Shown here: positions 34,060-47,026 of the stretch, piece after piece | Position numbering within the stretch: the stretch's first letter is position 1 | Layout of the letters: the number at the start of each line of letters is the position of its first letter | Assembly: GCA_973895155.1 (NCBI GenBank) | Contig: OZ316893.1 | Span: forward strand, 1,922,001-1,986,000 | DNA length: 64,000 nucleotides | Source: Marsupella aquatica | Lineage: Eukaryota > Marchantiophyta | Direction: 5' to 3' | The notes under the pieces: generated by a model | Told to the model about the DNA's origin: nothing | Seen by the model: the letters and a program-made list of their open reading frames with translations, nothing else | Database searches by the model: none | Made by a program: the position numbers and the translations under genes

Positions 34060-34632
34060 GTACGTAGCCAAAGGGAAGGGTTTATTAAATTACCTTGGTA
34101 AATGTTAGACAAGTTGAAAAGTTTCTTGAGTTTATTATGTTACCTTGGTAAATGTTAGAGTAGTTGAAGAGTTTCCTTTTACTTGTCATTATTTAAAAAA
34201 AATTAAATTCAATAGAAAATTGAAACAAGAATTACCAAAAAACACTGATATATCAATCACCACTCATCCAAAGATTATTTTCTTTCACCCCTATTTTTAC
34301 CCTTTTCTTTGTTTACTTGAAATGTAACTTTCCAGTTTTCCCTTGTTTTTATAATTACACAGTCTAAGTGTTCTTCTTTGCCTTGCCTCAAACACGAATA
34401 GTCAGATTTGGTTCTTCTTGCACAACTAACAGTTCTTGTTTTTGACAACCATGCTAATGTGGTTGCACGTGCATCCAGGAATTTTGGAATGAACTTCACA
34501 TGGGGGGTATGTAAAGAATTGGGATCTTTGAGTGAGGAAGCGGTTTGAGATGATGTGCTCATTGACATGGCCCAGGTGAGTCTAAGAGATAACTGACAAT
34601 TCGATTCATGTCGGATTTATCAGTGGCTCTAA
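34060..34632. other. gene-free flank of the copia nest
   Basis: No recognisable gene. A short direct repeat (ACCTTGGTAAATGTTAGA with AGTTGAA(A)AGTTTC) occurs at about 34093 and 34142. Confidence 0.5.
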
Positions 34633-34945
34633 GAGCACTCACAATGGTTTGCCAAACGGAGTGGCTGGACGCGCCTGTTATCCACTCCGCCTTGACACTC
34701 TTATACACAACAAGCAAGCCTAGTGAGGATCTTGCCCTGATTGTCATCCTGCCTGGATGTTCAAGATTAGCCGCAAGCACATTGGATTGCAGTCATGGTT
34801 GTGCCCAAATTTGATTGTGTAAGTTGCTTTTGAACGAGCTAACCAGTGGGGTTTGCTGTTGATGTAGGACCAGCACCAACTCACATTTTTTTTCTTTAAA
34901 TCTTCTAATGGTGAGGTGGTTTCTTGTGCACTGGTGCGAATGCTC
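34633..34945. mobile_element. 313-bp Tourist-like MITE (PIF/Harbinger family)
   Basis: Ends GAGCACTCACAATGG and, read from the other side, GAGCATTCGCACCAG (10 of 15 match). TAA lies on both sides (34630-34632 and 34946-34948). The end type and TSD match the right end of the Harbinger element at 2637. The interior is non-coding. Confidence 0.65.
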
Positions 34946-34948
34946 TAA

Positions 34949-36656
34949 GGGTTCAGGTTTTCTCTTTAAACCACCACTGGCCATAGAGACTCTTCTATAA
35001 GGGGAGACTTTGCTCCACAACTTAAGGGAAAACATAATACAAATGGTGAAAACCTGGTGGATCCAGGTTTTGTCATGGACAGCGGCTGCTTTAACTGCTG
35101 CTTCACTAGTCTAGTTGTGGTTGAAATTTTGGTTCTTTGGCTGCACCCCACAGGTCTCCTCCCTCCTGGCATGGGCTTGTGTATCTCTGTTGGTTGCATT
35201 AACATTTTATTGATTGAAGAGTAAAATTGTGGAGTTACTGTCAATATTTCATGGTTCACAAGTCTAACTGTTTTTGCTGGCCTCAAGTCAAACGCCTCAA
35301 GTCAGACACATGTTCATGGTTCTGTGTTATTGTAACCACAAGCACCCCTGTTAGTGACAAAAATCAATGATGTGACCGAAAGTGGTGCCAGGAAATTTAG
35401 AAGGCACTTTCATGGGGGTCCACACATATCAGAGTTGATAACTTGGGTATACATCTGTACCAATGATGTATGAATATGTGGTCACACTGATGTAATGATA
35501 GATTGATGTCTGCCATAATCCTTCATGTTAGGGTGATGCTTCCCTGGGACATTGAGGACACAGGCCTCCTTGACTTGAGCACCAGAAAGACAGTTAAAAT
35601 CCTGGCCGAAGAATAGGATAGTTCTTTTTTGGGGGTAAGGAAAAAGGTGTGGTTGAGGCCGGCATAGTATTGAGAGTCCAAAACTGAGACACAATCATTT
35701 CATAAAGGCACACACATCTCATGCGTGTGATCACAACATTAACATCTCCGATGAGATATTTTTCCTCACGACCACCCTGGCAGATTCAACTAGACCTTCA
35801 GCCTCTTTATCTTTCTCGTAGATAGCTTCCTCCCAAGCAATGATCAATCTAGAGGGACCATTAGGGCGTGTCAAAGTTCTCCCATAACACTTTGGTTATG
35901 GTTTTATTTTTTTGGACGTACCATCCGTATGGAGTACATATTTTGGTAACCCATAACGATTCTGTCCTGGCCATACGTGCGTTTTATGTCCTGAGCTGTA
36001 ACTCAAATACAACTGTGCTTTGACATGCCCTATTGATTTTGTTGCACGGTTTGGAATAGACCTTTATGGCCCTCAAGACAAGTTAGATAGGATGTTTTCA
36101 TGGTAGCTTTCATACACATTTCACAGTCGGAAGCAAGAATCAGTAAGATTTAACCATAATGCCATAAGCTACTGCTGCAGCCCAGAAGGACCGGATGGAC
36201 CAGCCCCTGCCCTGCAAGAATTCGCCATAGACTGGCCACAGAGAAATTTGGATTGCAATATCATGTCACCAATTAATGTGATATTCTCACCAGACAGAGC
36301 TTACTACAGAGCTTGCTACAGTAAACATTCGTTGACAGTAAACCTTCCCGACTCACATGCATATTTCATTGAAAAGCAAGGCATGTATGTCAATATAATT
36401 CGCTGTACATCAACTGAGAAGGAAATCCATATTGCATTCCAAGTCTCGGCGTTCTAATGCATATCTTGACTCTGGGCCAGAAGAGCGAGATATGTACATC
36501 TGACCATCTGGTTGACTAGTTTGAGTCACGTGTATTTGTTTTTCCAAGTTCTCACTGAACTACAGAATTTCTCGACTGAATGGGCATACTGGTACAGAGT
36601 CAATCTTTCCTACAAAACCAAGAATGAAGGAAACTCTTAACGAATAAATACAGTCA
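34949..36656. other. gene-free stretch downstream of the BASS gene
   Basis: No conserved protein recognised. Probably includes the BASS 3' UTR close to 36656. Short frames (34966-35286, 35482-35694, 36248-36457) lack domains. Confidence 0.5.
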
Positions 36657-39600
36657 TCATTGCGCCACTGCTTGATGCTGCTGCTGCCATATTACAGTTA
36701 GCCCAAATCCCATCAATGACATGAGTACAGTCTGCAAAATCACATCAAAAGCAAACAGAAAAGAGGTAATTAGTAGACAATAGGTCTTGAATGCAGATTC
36801 ATCGAACTATGTTCTGGTTTTCGAGAACAAAATTAGCTAACGTTCTGAAGTACTTCGAAAAATCAAACCAACAATTCGACTCTATACAGTAGAAAAGCTG
36901 TCAGATTTAGAGCCTTTAGTCCGAATCAAGACTTCATTTTATAAAGACGCGTGCAGGGTGGAAAGGGCTGGAGAGCGTACCGAGATTGCAGAAGGAAGGC
37001 CCACTAATGGATCGTCAAAGAAACTGGTCGCCAACGCTAGTCCCAAAAGACTACTTTGCATCCCTGAAAGGACCAGTTCTCCATTAGAGATGAAGTGATG
37101 TTGGGAGAGAGCCATGAGACTGACAAAACCTCTTTTCCAAATAGATTTCATTGGAGTGGAGGATGCAGAGAACTAAAGATGATGATACCTGTCTCAAAAG
37201 AGATTGTTCTAGCAAGTCCTTCCAAATCCGGTTCTGACGGAAATAACACCTTCGTGATATTGTACCCGGTTAGGAACGCGAAGGAGTGGAAGATGAATAT
37301 TGGAAGCAAAATAACGAGTCCAAACTGCGACTTGAGAGCCTTAATGTTCAGAGCCAATGGTGCTCCTACGCAGCAGCAAGTTACCAAAACTGAGCAAAGC
37401 GGTAGATATGGTCGAATCAGGTTGGAAATGGCAGGAAAGAACCTGCCATTGACAGATCATTGAACGAACGTGTTAGTGGACGCTATGATAGGCACTGTTA
37501 ATTTTTTTTTTGAAATTTCGGCAATCCATAGATTCACTTCACTATGAATTTTTAAGCATCGGGAATTCCTTCTCCACAACAAGGCTTTATACATGGTGAC
37601 TAATACCAGTGGCGCAGTTCTTATGTTACAGTCGATATGCATCAAATGATCTTGATGAAATAACGAAGTGTTTGCATACTTGAACAAAACTACGAAATAT
37701 CCAGGGATATCAAAACGTGATCTACCGGTTCAAAGAGAGACCCGCAGCAATGGGTACCACCACTATCTGCGTTATACTAGCCATCATTCCAGGTACATTG
37801 ACAGGTAATCGCTTGCCCAGCAACAGATATGAGAGAGTTGGAGTTACAACCACAGCTGTTATGGTAGAGAGCGCTGTCATGACAATACTGAGTGGAGCCA
37901 TGGAAGGATCGACCATGAATGTGGCGTAGTTTGAGAGCTGAGCACCACTCACATATGCAACCAAAAGCATCCCTGAACCTGCAGCAAGAACGAGTCCATT
38001 TTAATTATGTTTAGAACAGGAATGTTGCCTTCGATGACAGATTATCGGTTCTAGATATCCCGTGGGGTTCATATTGAAAACAGAGCTCTCCGACAAAACA
38101 ATTGATCCTGAAAACGATATTCTAACTGCTAATTCTGCGGAACAACTAGCCTGACTAGAAAGATAGAACAGCATTTCTTTTCTGAGGTTCCATCCAAAAC
38201 AGACCGAACTTATCGGATGTTAGGGACACCGCCAGTTTCCTAACAAAATAATGAAAAAGATCTGAAAGAGTGAATCCCTGGCACGAGAGTGTGTACCTAT
38301 TGCACTTGGAAGGTGAAGTAGAGACACTGCAATATACGTAACAAATATTCCCAAAATGGGTTTCACAAGGAATTGACCAGCGTAACCCGCAGCTACCACT
38401 GCTGGCCGCTCAATTGCATGTAGGAAGGCTTTGGCATTTAGATTAATCCCCACAGCAAACATCAGAAAACCCAAGGCTGGTGCATAATATCTGCAAAATC
38501 CCATCCCCAAGGCGAGCATCAGAGAACCTAAGCTGGTGCATGATATCTGCAAAATCTTTCATCTCCAGAATTTCTGCAATCAGATTACAAGTACTATCGA
38601 ACAACCGTATGGAAGTTGGCATACTCAGGCTGCGCGAGGGGAAAAGGAAGAAACAACACAGAATATAGTAGAGAAAAGCATGCTGGACCTTGTGGTAAAC
38701 CAGGTGAATGATGCTGGTTCCACAAAAGCCAACGTTGCACTTGCTGCGATCGCATATGGAAGGGACGCATTTGCATTTTTCAAGCCCTTCTGCAGAATCT
38801 CCCCAATAGCAGTTCGACTTTTGAGCTGGGAAAGTCATGAAGTTCGATCAGATAGCTAAAAGATTGCAATGCTGTAATTTCTTCTTTTAAGATCATTATG
38901 ATTTGAGACAGACGCTCAAAGGACCAGGTTCACCTGCTGCTCATTAGGAGAAGCTGCAGCATCATCTCTCGGGTCTGTGCTGCTGCACCTGATCCCCTTT
39001 GTTTCACGGGCATCCTTCACGAACACTTTTCTTGATGTACCTGCCACTCTTCTTCGAGGACGCCCTGTAAAAAACCAGAAAGATGCAAAGAAACTGTGCT
39101 CGTAGTAAGTGCCGAAACAGAGACCATCCCAACGCAAGGGTTCAGTTTTGAGATGGACATAACAGAAATACGCGTACCAAATCCAGCATCCCGGGAGGCC
39201 ATGAGGTCGATATCTCCCATCCACGCATACCTGAAATCAACAACCTCACCTACATCATTAAGTACTGGTTCAACGTAAGCAACCTTTGCACGAAACAGCC
39301 ATCCAATCGCTGCACAGAGCAAAATTTGTAACCAAATCATTGCACCATCTCCTTCTCTATACAGGCACCCCTGAGAACAGAGATCGAAGGTTTTTTCATC
39401 AATCGGGATGAGTATAAACAGAGGATCAACTCTCTCAACACAAAAGCTCTTAACTTGCTGTTGACTTAGTTGGAAGTTATAGTCCTGTGCTCTTAACAAC
39501 TGAGGCTCTGGTGCTCTGCAAAACTGCAGTCTCGAAAGCACCAGACAAGAACCAGACTAATGAGAAAGCCATATTTCTTCCCCAAACCAAACAAATGGAT

Positions 39601-39810
39601 TGATGACGCAATGCCAATCGAAGTTCAAATCGGCAAAGAATTCTCTGCTCGCCAGCTGTGCACTCACTTGCCTGCTGCTGCCTGCAGAACATGTTCTCGA
39701 CGGTTCTGAAAACCGCGCGATCGCTCAAAGTGAAGGGCCAAGGAAGAAGCCGGTGGCCGAGACATCCTCGTCCCGCAAAAGACGTCGGGCACCCACATTC
39801 TCAGCGCCAT
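36657..39810 (-). CDS. plastid bile acid:sodium symporter-family carrier (BASS5/BASS3-like), eight exons
   Basis: Multi-pass carrier of the plant BASS family, expected in the plastid envelope moving 2-keto acids or similar organic anions. Exons (minus order): 39672-39810, 38934-39064, 38689-38825, 38297-38490, 37726-37978, 37189-37442, 36981-37063, 36657-36731 (1266 bp, 421 residues; Arabidopsis members are about 400-430). Residues 1-~75 are Arg/Ser-rich with IRCSS, like a transit peptide. The body has FTWFTTRYYAPALGFLMFA, VAYVSGAQLSNYATFMVDP, MAPLSIVMTALSTITA, CCCVGAPLALNI and GMQSSLLGLALATSFFDDP, with about nine to ten hydrophobic segments. All junction phases agree. Exon 1 rests on phase plus a GC donor (CAG|GCAAGT) and is the least certain. 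A duplicated acceptor precedes exon 4. The exact substrate cannot be told. Confidence 0.88.
38445..38556 (-). repeat. 56-bp tandem duplication of the BASS intron 3/exon 4 boundary
   Basis: On the minus strand GATTTTGCAG followed by ATATCATGCACCAGC (38501-38556) is repeated as GATTTTGCAG with ATATTATGCACCAGC (38445-38500). Each copy contains a 3' splice site and the first ~46 bases of exon 4. The downstream copy keeps the conserved reading frame. The upstream copy carries an in-frame TAG seven codons in and a 1-base indel. Confidence 0.88.
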
Positions 39811-41188
39811 CTTTGACTGCCTGCGTGGAAGATAATCACAAACCGTCAACCGAAGGAGATTCCAACGGGAAACGCATTTTAAGTGAGGAGTGCTGAATTG
39901 CTGATCGTCAATTACTGGAGGGCAATTTCAGTTGCAAGCCCAATCGATTCAGATGACTTAGACGAATGGATGCCAACGACGGCAATTGAGATGAACGGCT
40001 CCGGGGCGAAAAGCAAGGTTTTTCTTACTAGCACGAGGTGAACAAATTCGGATACACACAGTCCAAAGATTTCGGAAGTCCTGAAGCCGGTTCTTATTCG
40101 TGCCTCGATCTCAAATCTCAACGTTGTGCTAGCAAGGGGAAATGGACAGCCTGGGCCACTCGTGGGCCAGACGAATTCTTGACTAAGACTTCGTCACAGC
40201 TTTACACCAGTAGGCTCGATTGGGAGAACGTCGAACGCCTTCGGACAAAGACTTCAAATTTTCGACTGAGGAGAAAAAGGCAACAATTGAATGTTCTGAG
40301 GAACGACCAACAAAGCACAGTACAACATCAAAATTCGCAAGAGGAGGAAACTGCGAGGATAATCATGACTGTACTATATGATCCCCGCTGACTTTGGGAG
40401 TGACTCGAAAAATGATGGTGAGTGAAGTGCACTAGTCTGCCTGCTCCCAAAATGCCTGCTCCAAAGTGCACAAGTGCCTCTGAAAAAAGCACGTTACCTT
40501 ATGGGACTGTTGACTTGTACCTCACAGTCCCCTACTATCCTGCATGTATTGTGGACTGCCCCTTTGTACCTTAGTAACTTAGCGCTGTGCATCTGTTCGA
40601 TTTTATTAAAGGGGTAGTCCGTGACACAGTGCAACAGGCCTCTCTTATCTGTCTTGTTTCTTTGGAAATAGGCAGCTCTATCTCTGTAGGTCTTTTTATT
40701 ACGAAGGGAGTTTTCAAAACAACAGAGTCCATAAACTCACGTTAGACCACCTCACTCCATTGGTTTGGGTTCCAGTTTCTGTTCCATGCAAGGACATAAA
40801 TCTCCACACTGGGCTGTCCCCTGCTTAGCCCATAATTTTTTTTTCTCATAGAAGTCTTCTCATAAAAGTTTACTGAGCTATAAACTTGGATGGGATCCTT
40901 TTTATCAGACAGAATAATTTCATCTTGCAAAATATATTAACACACTTACCAAACCCTCCCCACAACCTTGGACCTGCTGGTCCCAAGTCCCAGCACTTCA
41001 GCTGGACCCCCCAGTGGAGGCCAAGTAGAGACAACTCTGCCACAGCCACACTCGGAATCGCAATGGCACAGAGTCACAGACTCTCCGAAGAGGTTTATTA
41101 GAGAAACATCGTAATGCTTCGATCGCTATCGGGCGACAAGTCAGCGTTGGATTCGCTAGTCAGTAAGTAAGTTACTTGGAGCTTCGCC
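39811..41188. promoter_or_regulatory. shared upstream region of the divergent BASS and FAD-oxidoreductase genes
   Basis: The two start codons face away from each other, 1,378 bp apart. No TATA box or known operator stands out. A 117-codon frame at 40038-40391 (+) has no recognisable domain. Two independent promoters could easily fit, so a bidirectional promoter is only a possibility. Confidence 0.4.
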
Positions 41189-44100
41189 ATGAGTTCCTCC
41201 GTCTTCACCTCCGTGGCGGGCAATTCTGCAGCTTTCCCTCCGTCTCCACTTCGAGCTCACATTCCGAGAGACTATCGGGCAATCGAGGTCGCTTCCGGAC
41301 CTTCCGTTGGTGCAGTGAGGCTCGGACGAACAGGCGAAACACAGGGGAGACATCGAGTTTGTGCTGCTGTCGGCCAAGGTCCAGCGACGTGTGGTGGGAA
41401 TGAAATCAGAGATCGGAACAGCAGCAGGAGCAGCGGCAGTAAAGCGAGGAGGCTGGAGTACGATGTGGTGATTCTTGGAGCTGGCATCATTGGGCTCGCC
41501 ACAGCTCACCATATTCTCTTTAATACCAAGCTGTCTGTGGCTCTCATCGATGCAGCAGAACCGTGTGCAGGCGCAACGGGCGCAGGTCAGGATTCTTCTC
41601 ACCTAAATCTACGAAACATTGCAAAGTATGTAGGACAATGCATTGCTAGAGCTGATTTAATTTTGTACTAGATTCAGAGCCTGGTCCCCTTGGAGTTTTT
41701 GAGAAGATTCTGTTTCAGTACCCCTTTGTATCCTCAGGGCATGGGAACGTTTTCTTCAGAACCATCGCTAAACCACACTCGACCAAGTGAAAGAGTGTTT
41801 CTGGAGCCTAGGCTTTAAATGTCCTAAATGTACTATGATTCTACTCTCAAATACTACTCTAGATGTAGCGCACCAGTGGAATTCTATCGTCAACAAAATC
41901 ACTTGAGCAGGGAATGGTGTCTAATCCCAGCCTCTGAAAGTACGGGGGCAGCTCAATTGCAGATCCAGCCCATTCTGCTTCATTACACGCAATGGTCGTT
42001 ATCTTTCGGTCTCTTTAACTAGAGACTCTTCAGTGGCTTGATTTATGAATTTGGGAGTAAACTGATGGGGAGAAGTCTTGGGTGGTGCTCCAGACTGTGT
42101 ATACACTAATGTGTGCCAACGGTGTATTGCTGATATGACTGCACACTTTGACGCCCAGGTCAAGGATACATATGGATGTCTCATCGAACCCCAGGAAGTG
42201 CGGGATGGGCACTTGCAAGTCGGAGTAAGCTTCTGTGGGAGGAGCTGGCAGCAGAAATTGAAGCAGCGGGTGTTGATCCGCTGAAAGCTATGGGCTGGAA
42301 GAACACAGGTTTGTCTAGTATCCGTTTCCATTTTTTAAGACCTGATTTAATAAACCGTATTCGTCTGCTCGTATGGAAAAGACTGACTCCTATCCTACCC
42401 AGTACCTGGTGGTGCTGTACGTTGTGGCTTTAGGCTAGGGACACCTAGTATGTTGAGACTTATTATTTTGTCTTCGTGGAGGTCAATCTGATTGATTCCC
42501 GGTGGCAAGATTTTTTCCAGGCAGTGTATTAGTGGCCTCCACTACCGACGAAGCGGAAGCCCTTCAGCAGAGTGTTTCAGCCTTTTGCACGGCTGGAGTG
42601 CCTGCCGAATACATGTCAGCCACAGACGCCAGGAAAGCAGAGCCTGCACTTTCTCCAGACCACGTAACCGCGGCTGCCTTCTTTCCTGGTGATTCTCAGA
42701 TTGATGCAAGGTTGACGGTGGCATTGTTACAGCAGGTGAGCTACATTTTCTGTGATTGTTTTTGAGGCTGTGTAGGTCTCTCCAGGGATCTGTGTTGTGA
42801 TCTCTTCGTAGTCAATTTTGCGTTTGGCCGGTGTTGAGAGACATGTGCTACAACTGGAACAGGAAAAGCATATCACAAACTTCGTATTGAAGAGAAACGG
42901 TCGGCAGTAGAATGGAGCAGTACATAGAATACATGAACTTAAAAGTTAGTGCGATGTTATACGAGGGGCAGCAAAAGAAGAGCCTGATATCTTTTGTCAC
43001 ACAACATCGAGGTTATGTCCAATGAGGAAAAAATTAGGTTCGTAACAATTACAAGCTTGACTAAATCTACGCAGCCTAATTCATTTAACAGAACTTTTCA
43101 CAAAATCTAAAGACTAGATGTGCAGACATGTGCTATCAGTAAAATTCTAAACTTCCACCAAGGCATCGCAGCAGACGTACAAGTTGCGTGAACCGCAATA
43201 GCATTACATGACAAGTCAATGTTCCTCCAAATGAATTTTCGCTAAAACCGTGGTACATACGTTGCAGAGAATCAAAGCCTTCAGTTCTATGCGATACACG
43301 GAACTGTTTCAAAATCGAGCCAATGGTTTTATAAGGTAAGCAATTGCAGATCTCAGTCGTTTTCTGTTCTTCGATAGCTGTTGTTGCCAATCAAATTTTC
43401 CTCGTTTGTATGAACGCGTAAAGAAACTGGGGGCGCCTGACAGTTATCGATTGTCCTCAATCTGCTCCGAGCTGGTCTGCGTCTTTGTAACTGTTGTCCA
43501 GAGACACAAACAAAATTTCTTCACATTTGAAAATGTCTCTGTTCCACATTTTAATGGCTCGAGCTCACAGCTACAGTGCAATGTACTGCCGGTGATACTT
43601 AGTGAAGGTCACCCACAGAAGGACACATACAAGGTGTGCAAATACAGGGAGGGGAGGTGTACTGCAGGAAGGCTGTTGTAGTTGCGACAGGGGCTTGGAG
43701 CTCTGCACTGATGTCAACGGCAACATCTGAGTGGGGTTTGTCAATGGTCCCTCCAGTGAAGCCCCGTAAGGTAGGAGTTCTGGAGACTTCAATTGAGTAT
43801 TTATCTAAGTAATCATTTGAATGGCATATGGCCAGTTGTTTCATTGTACTTAGGTGCAAGCTGAAAAGTAAAAAGTGATTTCTGTGATTTTTCATGACAT
43901 CCCAGTGGTAGCGTTATCTTAAGATGCTGGGACATAGTAATTCAAATTGGAAGCTGCAAGTTTTGAAATTGTCTGGATCCTCAGAATCCTGTTCCATGGG
44001 AATCTGCCTTGGTTAGATTCTTTCATGTCAATTGCGCGGAGTTTGATAGGGATGTGCTCGCTTTGCTAATGCAAGAATAGTCAAGACCAATTGACCAATT

Positions 44101-45663
44101 TCCTTGTGGAACAATTTGAGAAATGCGTTCAGTGCAAGTATCACATAGATTTATTTTGTTTCGAGCATTTTTGCAGGTGCATGGGTTATTCAGAAAGTAC
44201 TTTTTCTGTACTCATTATTGTTGTTGAAAAGTTTCTCGGCCAAATGCACTTCTCTTCAATAAATATAAAATCTTGGATTATAGGAGGATTTATAGAAGAA
44301 CGTGCGAAAGAGGTGTCAAAATGGTACCTATTGTGTCAGACAAAGCAAAAACCTGATTTGAATTCACCTTTTGGCACCACTGGCAGGGGCATCTACTTGT
44401 ACTTGGGCGAATGGAGAATGTTCAACTTCGACATGGGATCATGGAGTGTGAATACCTTTCCCATTCAGAGCCTTCCCATGTTGAAGGACTGGAGATTTCA
44501 CAGGGGCAAGATGTTTTGGAGTCATCTCTTGAGTTGGCCATGACTGCTACCTTGGACCAGAACGGAAACCTCCTTTTAGGTTAGTAGGTCTATTAGAACG
44601 TGAGATTTTAATGTCAACTGAAACGAGCAGACTAACTTTCAAAGAAAATAGCGATTTCGTAGGAATTATGGACTTTCGGTTGGCTTGGGCAAGTGCTTAG
44701 TAACGAAAGCAATCTATCAAGAGTGTATGTTTTTCCTATGTTTGTTTGTGGAAGCTTGGTCTTGAGAGTCACCAAGGTATTGAGCAACCTTATGTCCGAC
44801 ATCCCTTGTTATCTCAACTGACGTAGTCTCCTCATCAGGAAGTAGCAGAGAGTTTGTTGGGTTTGATGTTGATGTCCATCCTCAAGTGGTGGAGAGTATC
44901 TTGAACCGTGCGAAGAAGTTCCTTTGGGGTTTATCTCATGTGTCCTTAGAACATGCTCTGCGAACTGGACGAGTGCGAACTGGCCTGCGGCCTTTCGGTA
45001 CGTTTCTTGAACTCTATAAAAGGAGTAAGCCGTTCATGATTAAGCTCTGGTTTCATTACAGACAGCTTGCAGAGGATGACAATGCTAGCACACCAACGAG
45101 GAGATCCAAATTAGTACATCATGCTATGTTTCATCATCCTCACTTTCAATTGCAGTCCCAGATGGGAGGCCCCTGATTGGAGCTATTGAAGATGTTCCTG
45201 GGCTCATATTTGCCACCGGGCACGAAGGGTCTGGCCTTTGCCTGGTAAGTGTATTGGAAGCCCCGGGAACCATTTCCACCAAGACGTCAAATCACATTTC
45301 TTTCAATTTGATTTGATTTATTGATATCATAGTGCAGACTTGAAGAGTTTATGGAAAATAAAATCTGACATGTTATGAATAGAAATATATGTTATGTTAG
45401 ATTTGTCATTTACATTAGTTTGAAGGCAGCAAGGTTGTACTAAAGTCTTCGGGAGTCTTCTTTGTAACTCATACGACACTGCTGTTAGTATGTAAGCCAG
45501 TATGGTGATCTTGTCTCGTGTCCTCCAGGCTCTTGCCACTGCAGAGATGGTGGTGAACACAATTCAAGGCGTTGAATGTATGGTTGACGGGGGTTTTTTC
45601 TCACCAGTTGGTCGCCTGCTTCCACGTGAAAGCCAGCAGCTGGCATCGCGTGTTTCGTCCTAA
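41189..45663 (+). CDS. plastid-type FAD-dependent oxidoreductase (DAO/glycine-oxidase fold), nine exons
   Basis: Likely oxidises a small amine or amino acid with FAD. Exons: 41189-41585, 42159-42308, 42521-42735, 43268-43335, 43608-43770, 44387-44579, 44839-44997, 45156-45244, 45529-45663 (1569 bp, 522 residues). The N-terminus (1-~85) is Ser/Arg-rich like a transit peptide. The Rossmann motif VVILGAGIIG lies at about 93-102, ending in VALID; ATGAGQGYIWMSHR follows. Later come AVVVATGAWSSALM, PPVKPRKGHLLVL, MTATLDQNGNLLLGSSREF, RTGRVRTGLRPF, VPDGRPLIGAIEDVPGLIFATGHEGSGLCL and a conserved ALATAEMVV tail. It resembles the Arabidopsis FAD oxidoreductase family I associate with At5g48440 (from memory). 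Exon 4 (68 bp) is the least conserved. All phases agree and the frame is open throughout. The substrate is unknown. Confidence 0.88.
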
Positions 45664-47026
45664 AGATGGAGGCGATGACGGTGCTTATGGGGAGGGACGA
45701 AGTCCTCATTGACAAGTGCCAACATCACGGCAAACACTTGAATTTCATGTCTGCTGGCACTTCCTGGAATAGGAAGCAGGGTTGACCGAAGCAGGGTTGA
45801 CCAAAGCCTGTTGTAGTTTTTAAAATTTCGGGACTTTATGGAGAAGTGTTTCGCTCGGCGTGATTCAAAATTGCAAGACTGATTTTTTTGCATAAAAGTC
45901 CGAAACATGTATACAAGAATTTGGAGAAATGGAAATCAGTATCTCAATAGATTTGTAAGAATGTCAATTTTGTTATTGGATGGTTTCGAAGACCAATGGC
46001 GCCTCTGTGAAACATCATTAACTGCGTTTCCAAGACACTATCTAAGGCGGGTTTTACAAAATCATGGAGGAAGAAGTTCGGTTATTTTTGGTGATGGAAG
46101 AATTCTAGATCATTGACATCCAAAGGGTGATCACATTTTACTTTACTGTAGAGCCGTAGTTTCAGATTTCCCAGGCCCCAATCCTACATGACATTCAATG
46201 GGCCCTGGTTTTAGGCTGTGTTGGAAAGCCGTGTCAAAAATTTGACCACCTCAAGAGAAGGTCAAAGTTTGACCACCTCCAGAGGTCCGGCCGCTCAGAA
46301 AAAATAACTTTTAGAGAAGTCTCTTTGAAACCGGTATGGTCAAACTATGTCTGGTGTCTATGTGTAAAGTTCATCTGGTCTGGAATTTTTTATCCAACCA
46401 GTCCCCATGGTTGCTTAAAGTTCACCCCAAGACACTAATATGATTGTGACGGGCCACATATCTGAGCACTCCATACTTCAGCACTCATTATAGTTGCTCC
46501 GTTTTTAATCCAGGACTGTTTTTAACTTTCTGCCTCTACCTAGCACGAGTGAAGGCAAGTCAAGGTAGCTTTTCAGGCAGACCAACAAGGATGGGAAACT
46601 ACAAACAGAACAAGCAGTAGGACACAGGATCAATCCCTAGGCTGGGACTGAACTTACGCCACACCAAGACACCGACCGTCGATGAAATAATGGAGTAGAC
46701 CAGCTTTCAACAGCAGTACTGTATAGCTACGGGTCCACAAGATGGAGAGAATTTGTTTGCCATGGAGAATAGAAAAATGTCTTTGGTAGGAGCACGTTTT
46801 GAGCAATCGACCGAGAAAATGACAGAATGGGAACAGTAATGGTACGGCCAGAATCGTTTCAATTCAGTCATGGGAGTGATAGAAAAACCACCTGGGATTT
46901 TGTGGAGTAGCTATGGAGGCGATAAACTATGAAGTGTTCTGAAGATGTCGGGTGCTTTTCAAAAGGCAATCTTCTAATCTCCTTGAGATCTGGATCATAT
47001 ACAAGCTTCCAAAATTTCCTAATGCT
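45664..47026. other. FAD-gene downstream region, gene-free
   Basis: No further gene. GAAGCAGGGTTGACC is duplicated at about 45772-45802. Short frames here have no recognisable domain. Confidence 0.5.

Noticed and set aside
39600-39896. 98-codon plus-strand frame
   Set aside because: Antisense to the proposed first exon of the BASS gene; no domain.
40038-40391. 117-codon plus-strand frame as an extra exon of the FAD gene
   Set aside because: No family resemblance and no in-phase join is needed. The FAD gene has a good start and transit-like N-terminus at 41189.
43268-43605. FAD oxidoreductase as a pseudogene lacking an exon
   Set aside because: A 68-bp exon at 43268-43335 and the acceptor at 43607 restore the missing family segment in phase, so the whole gene reads open.
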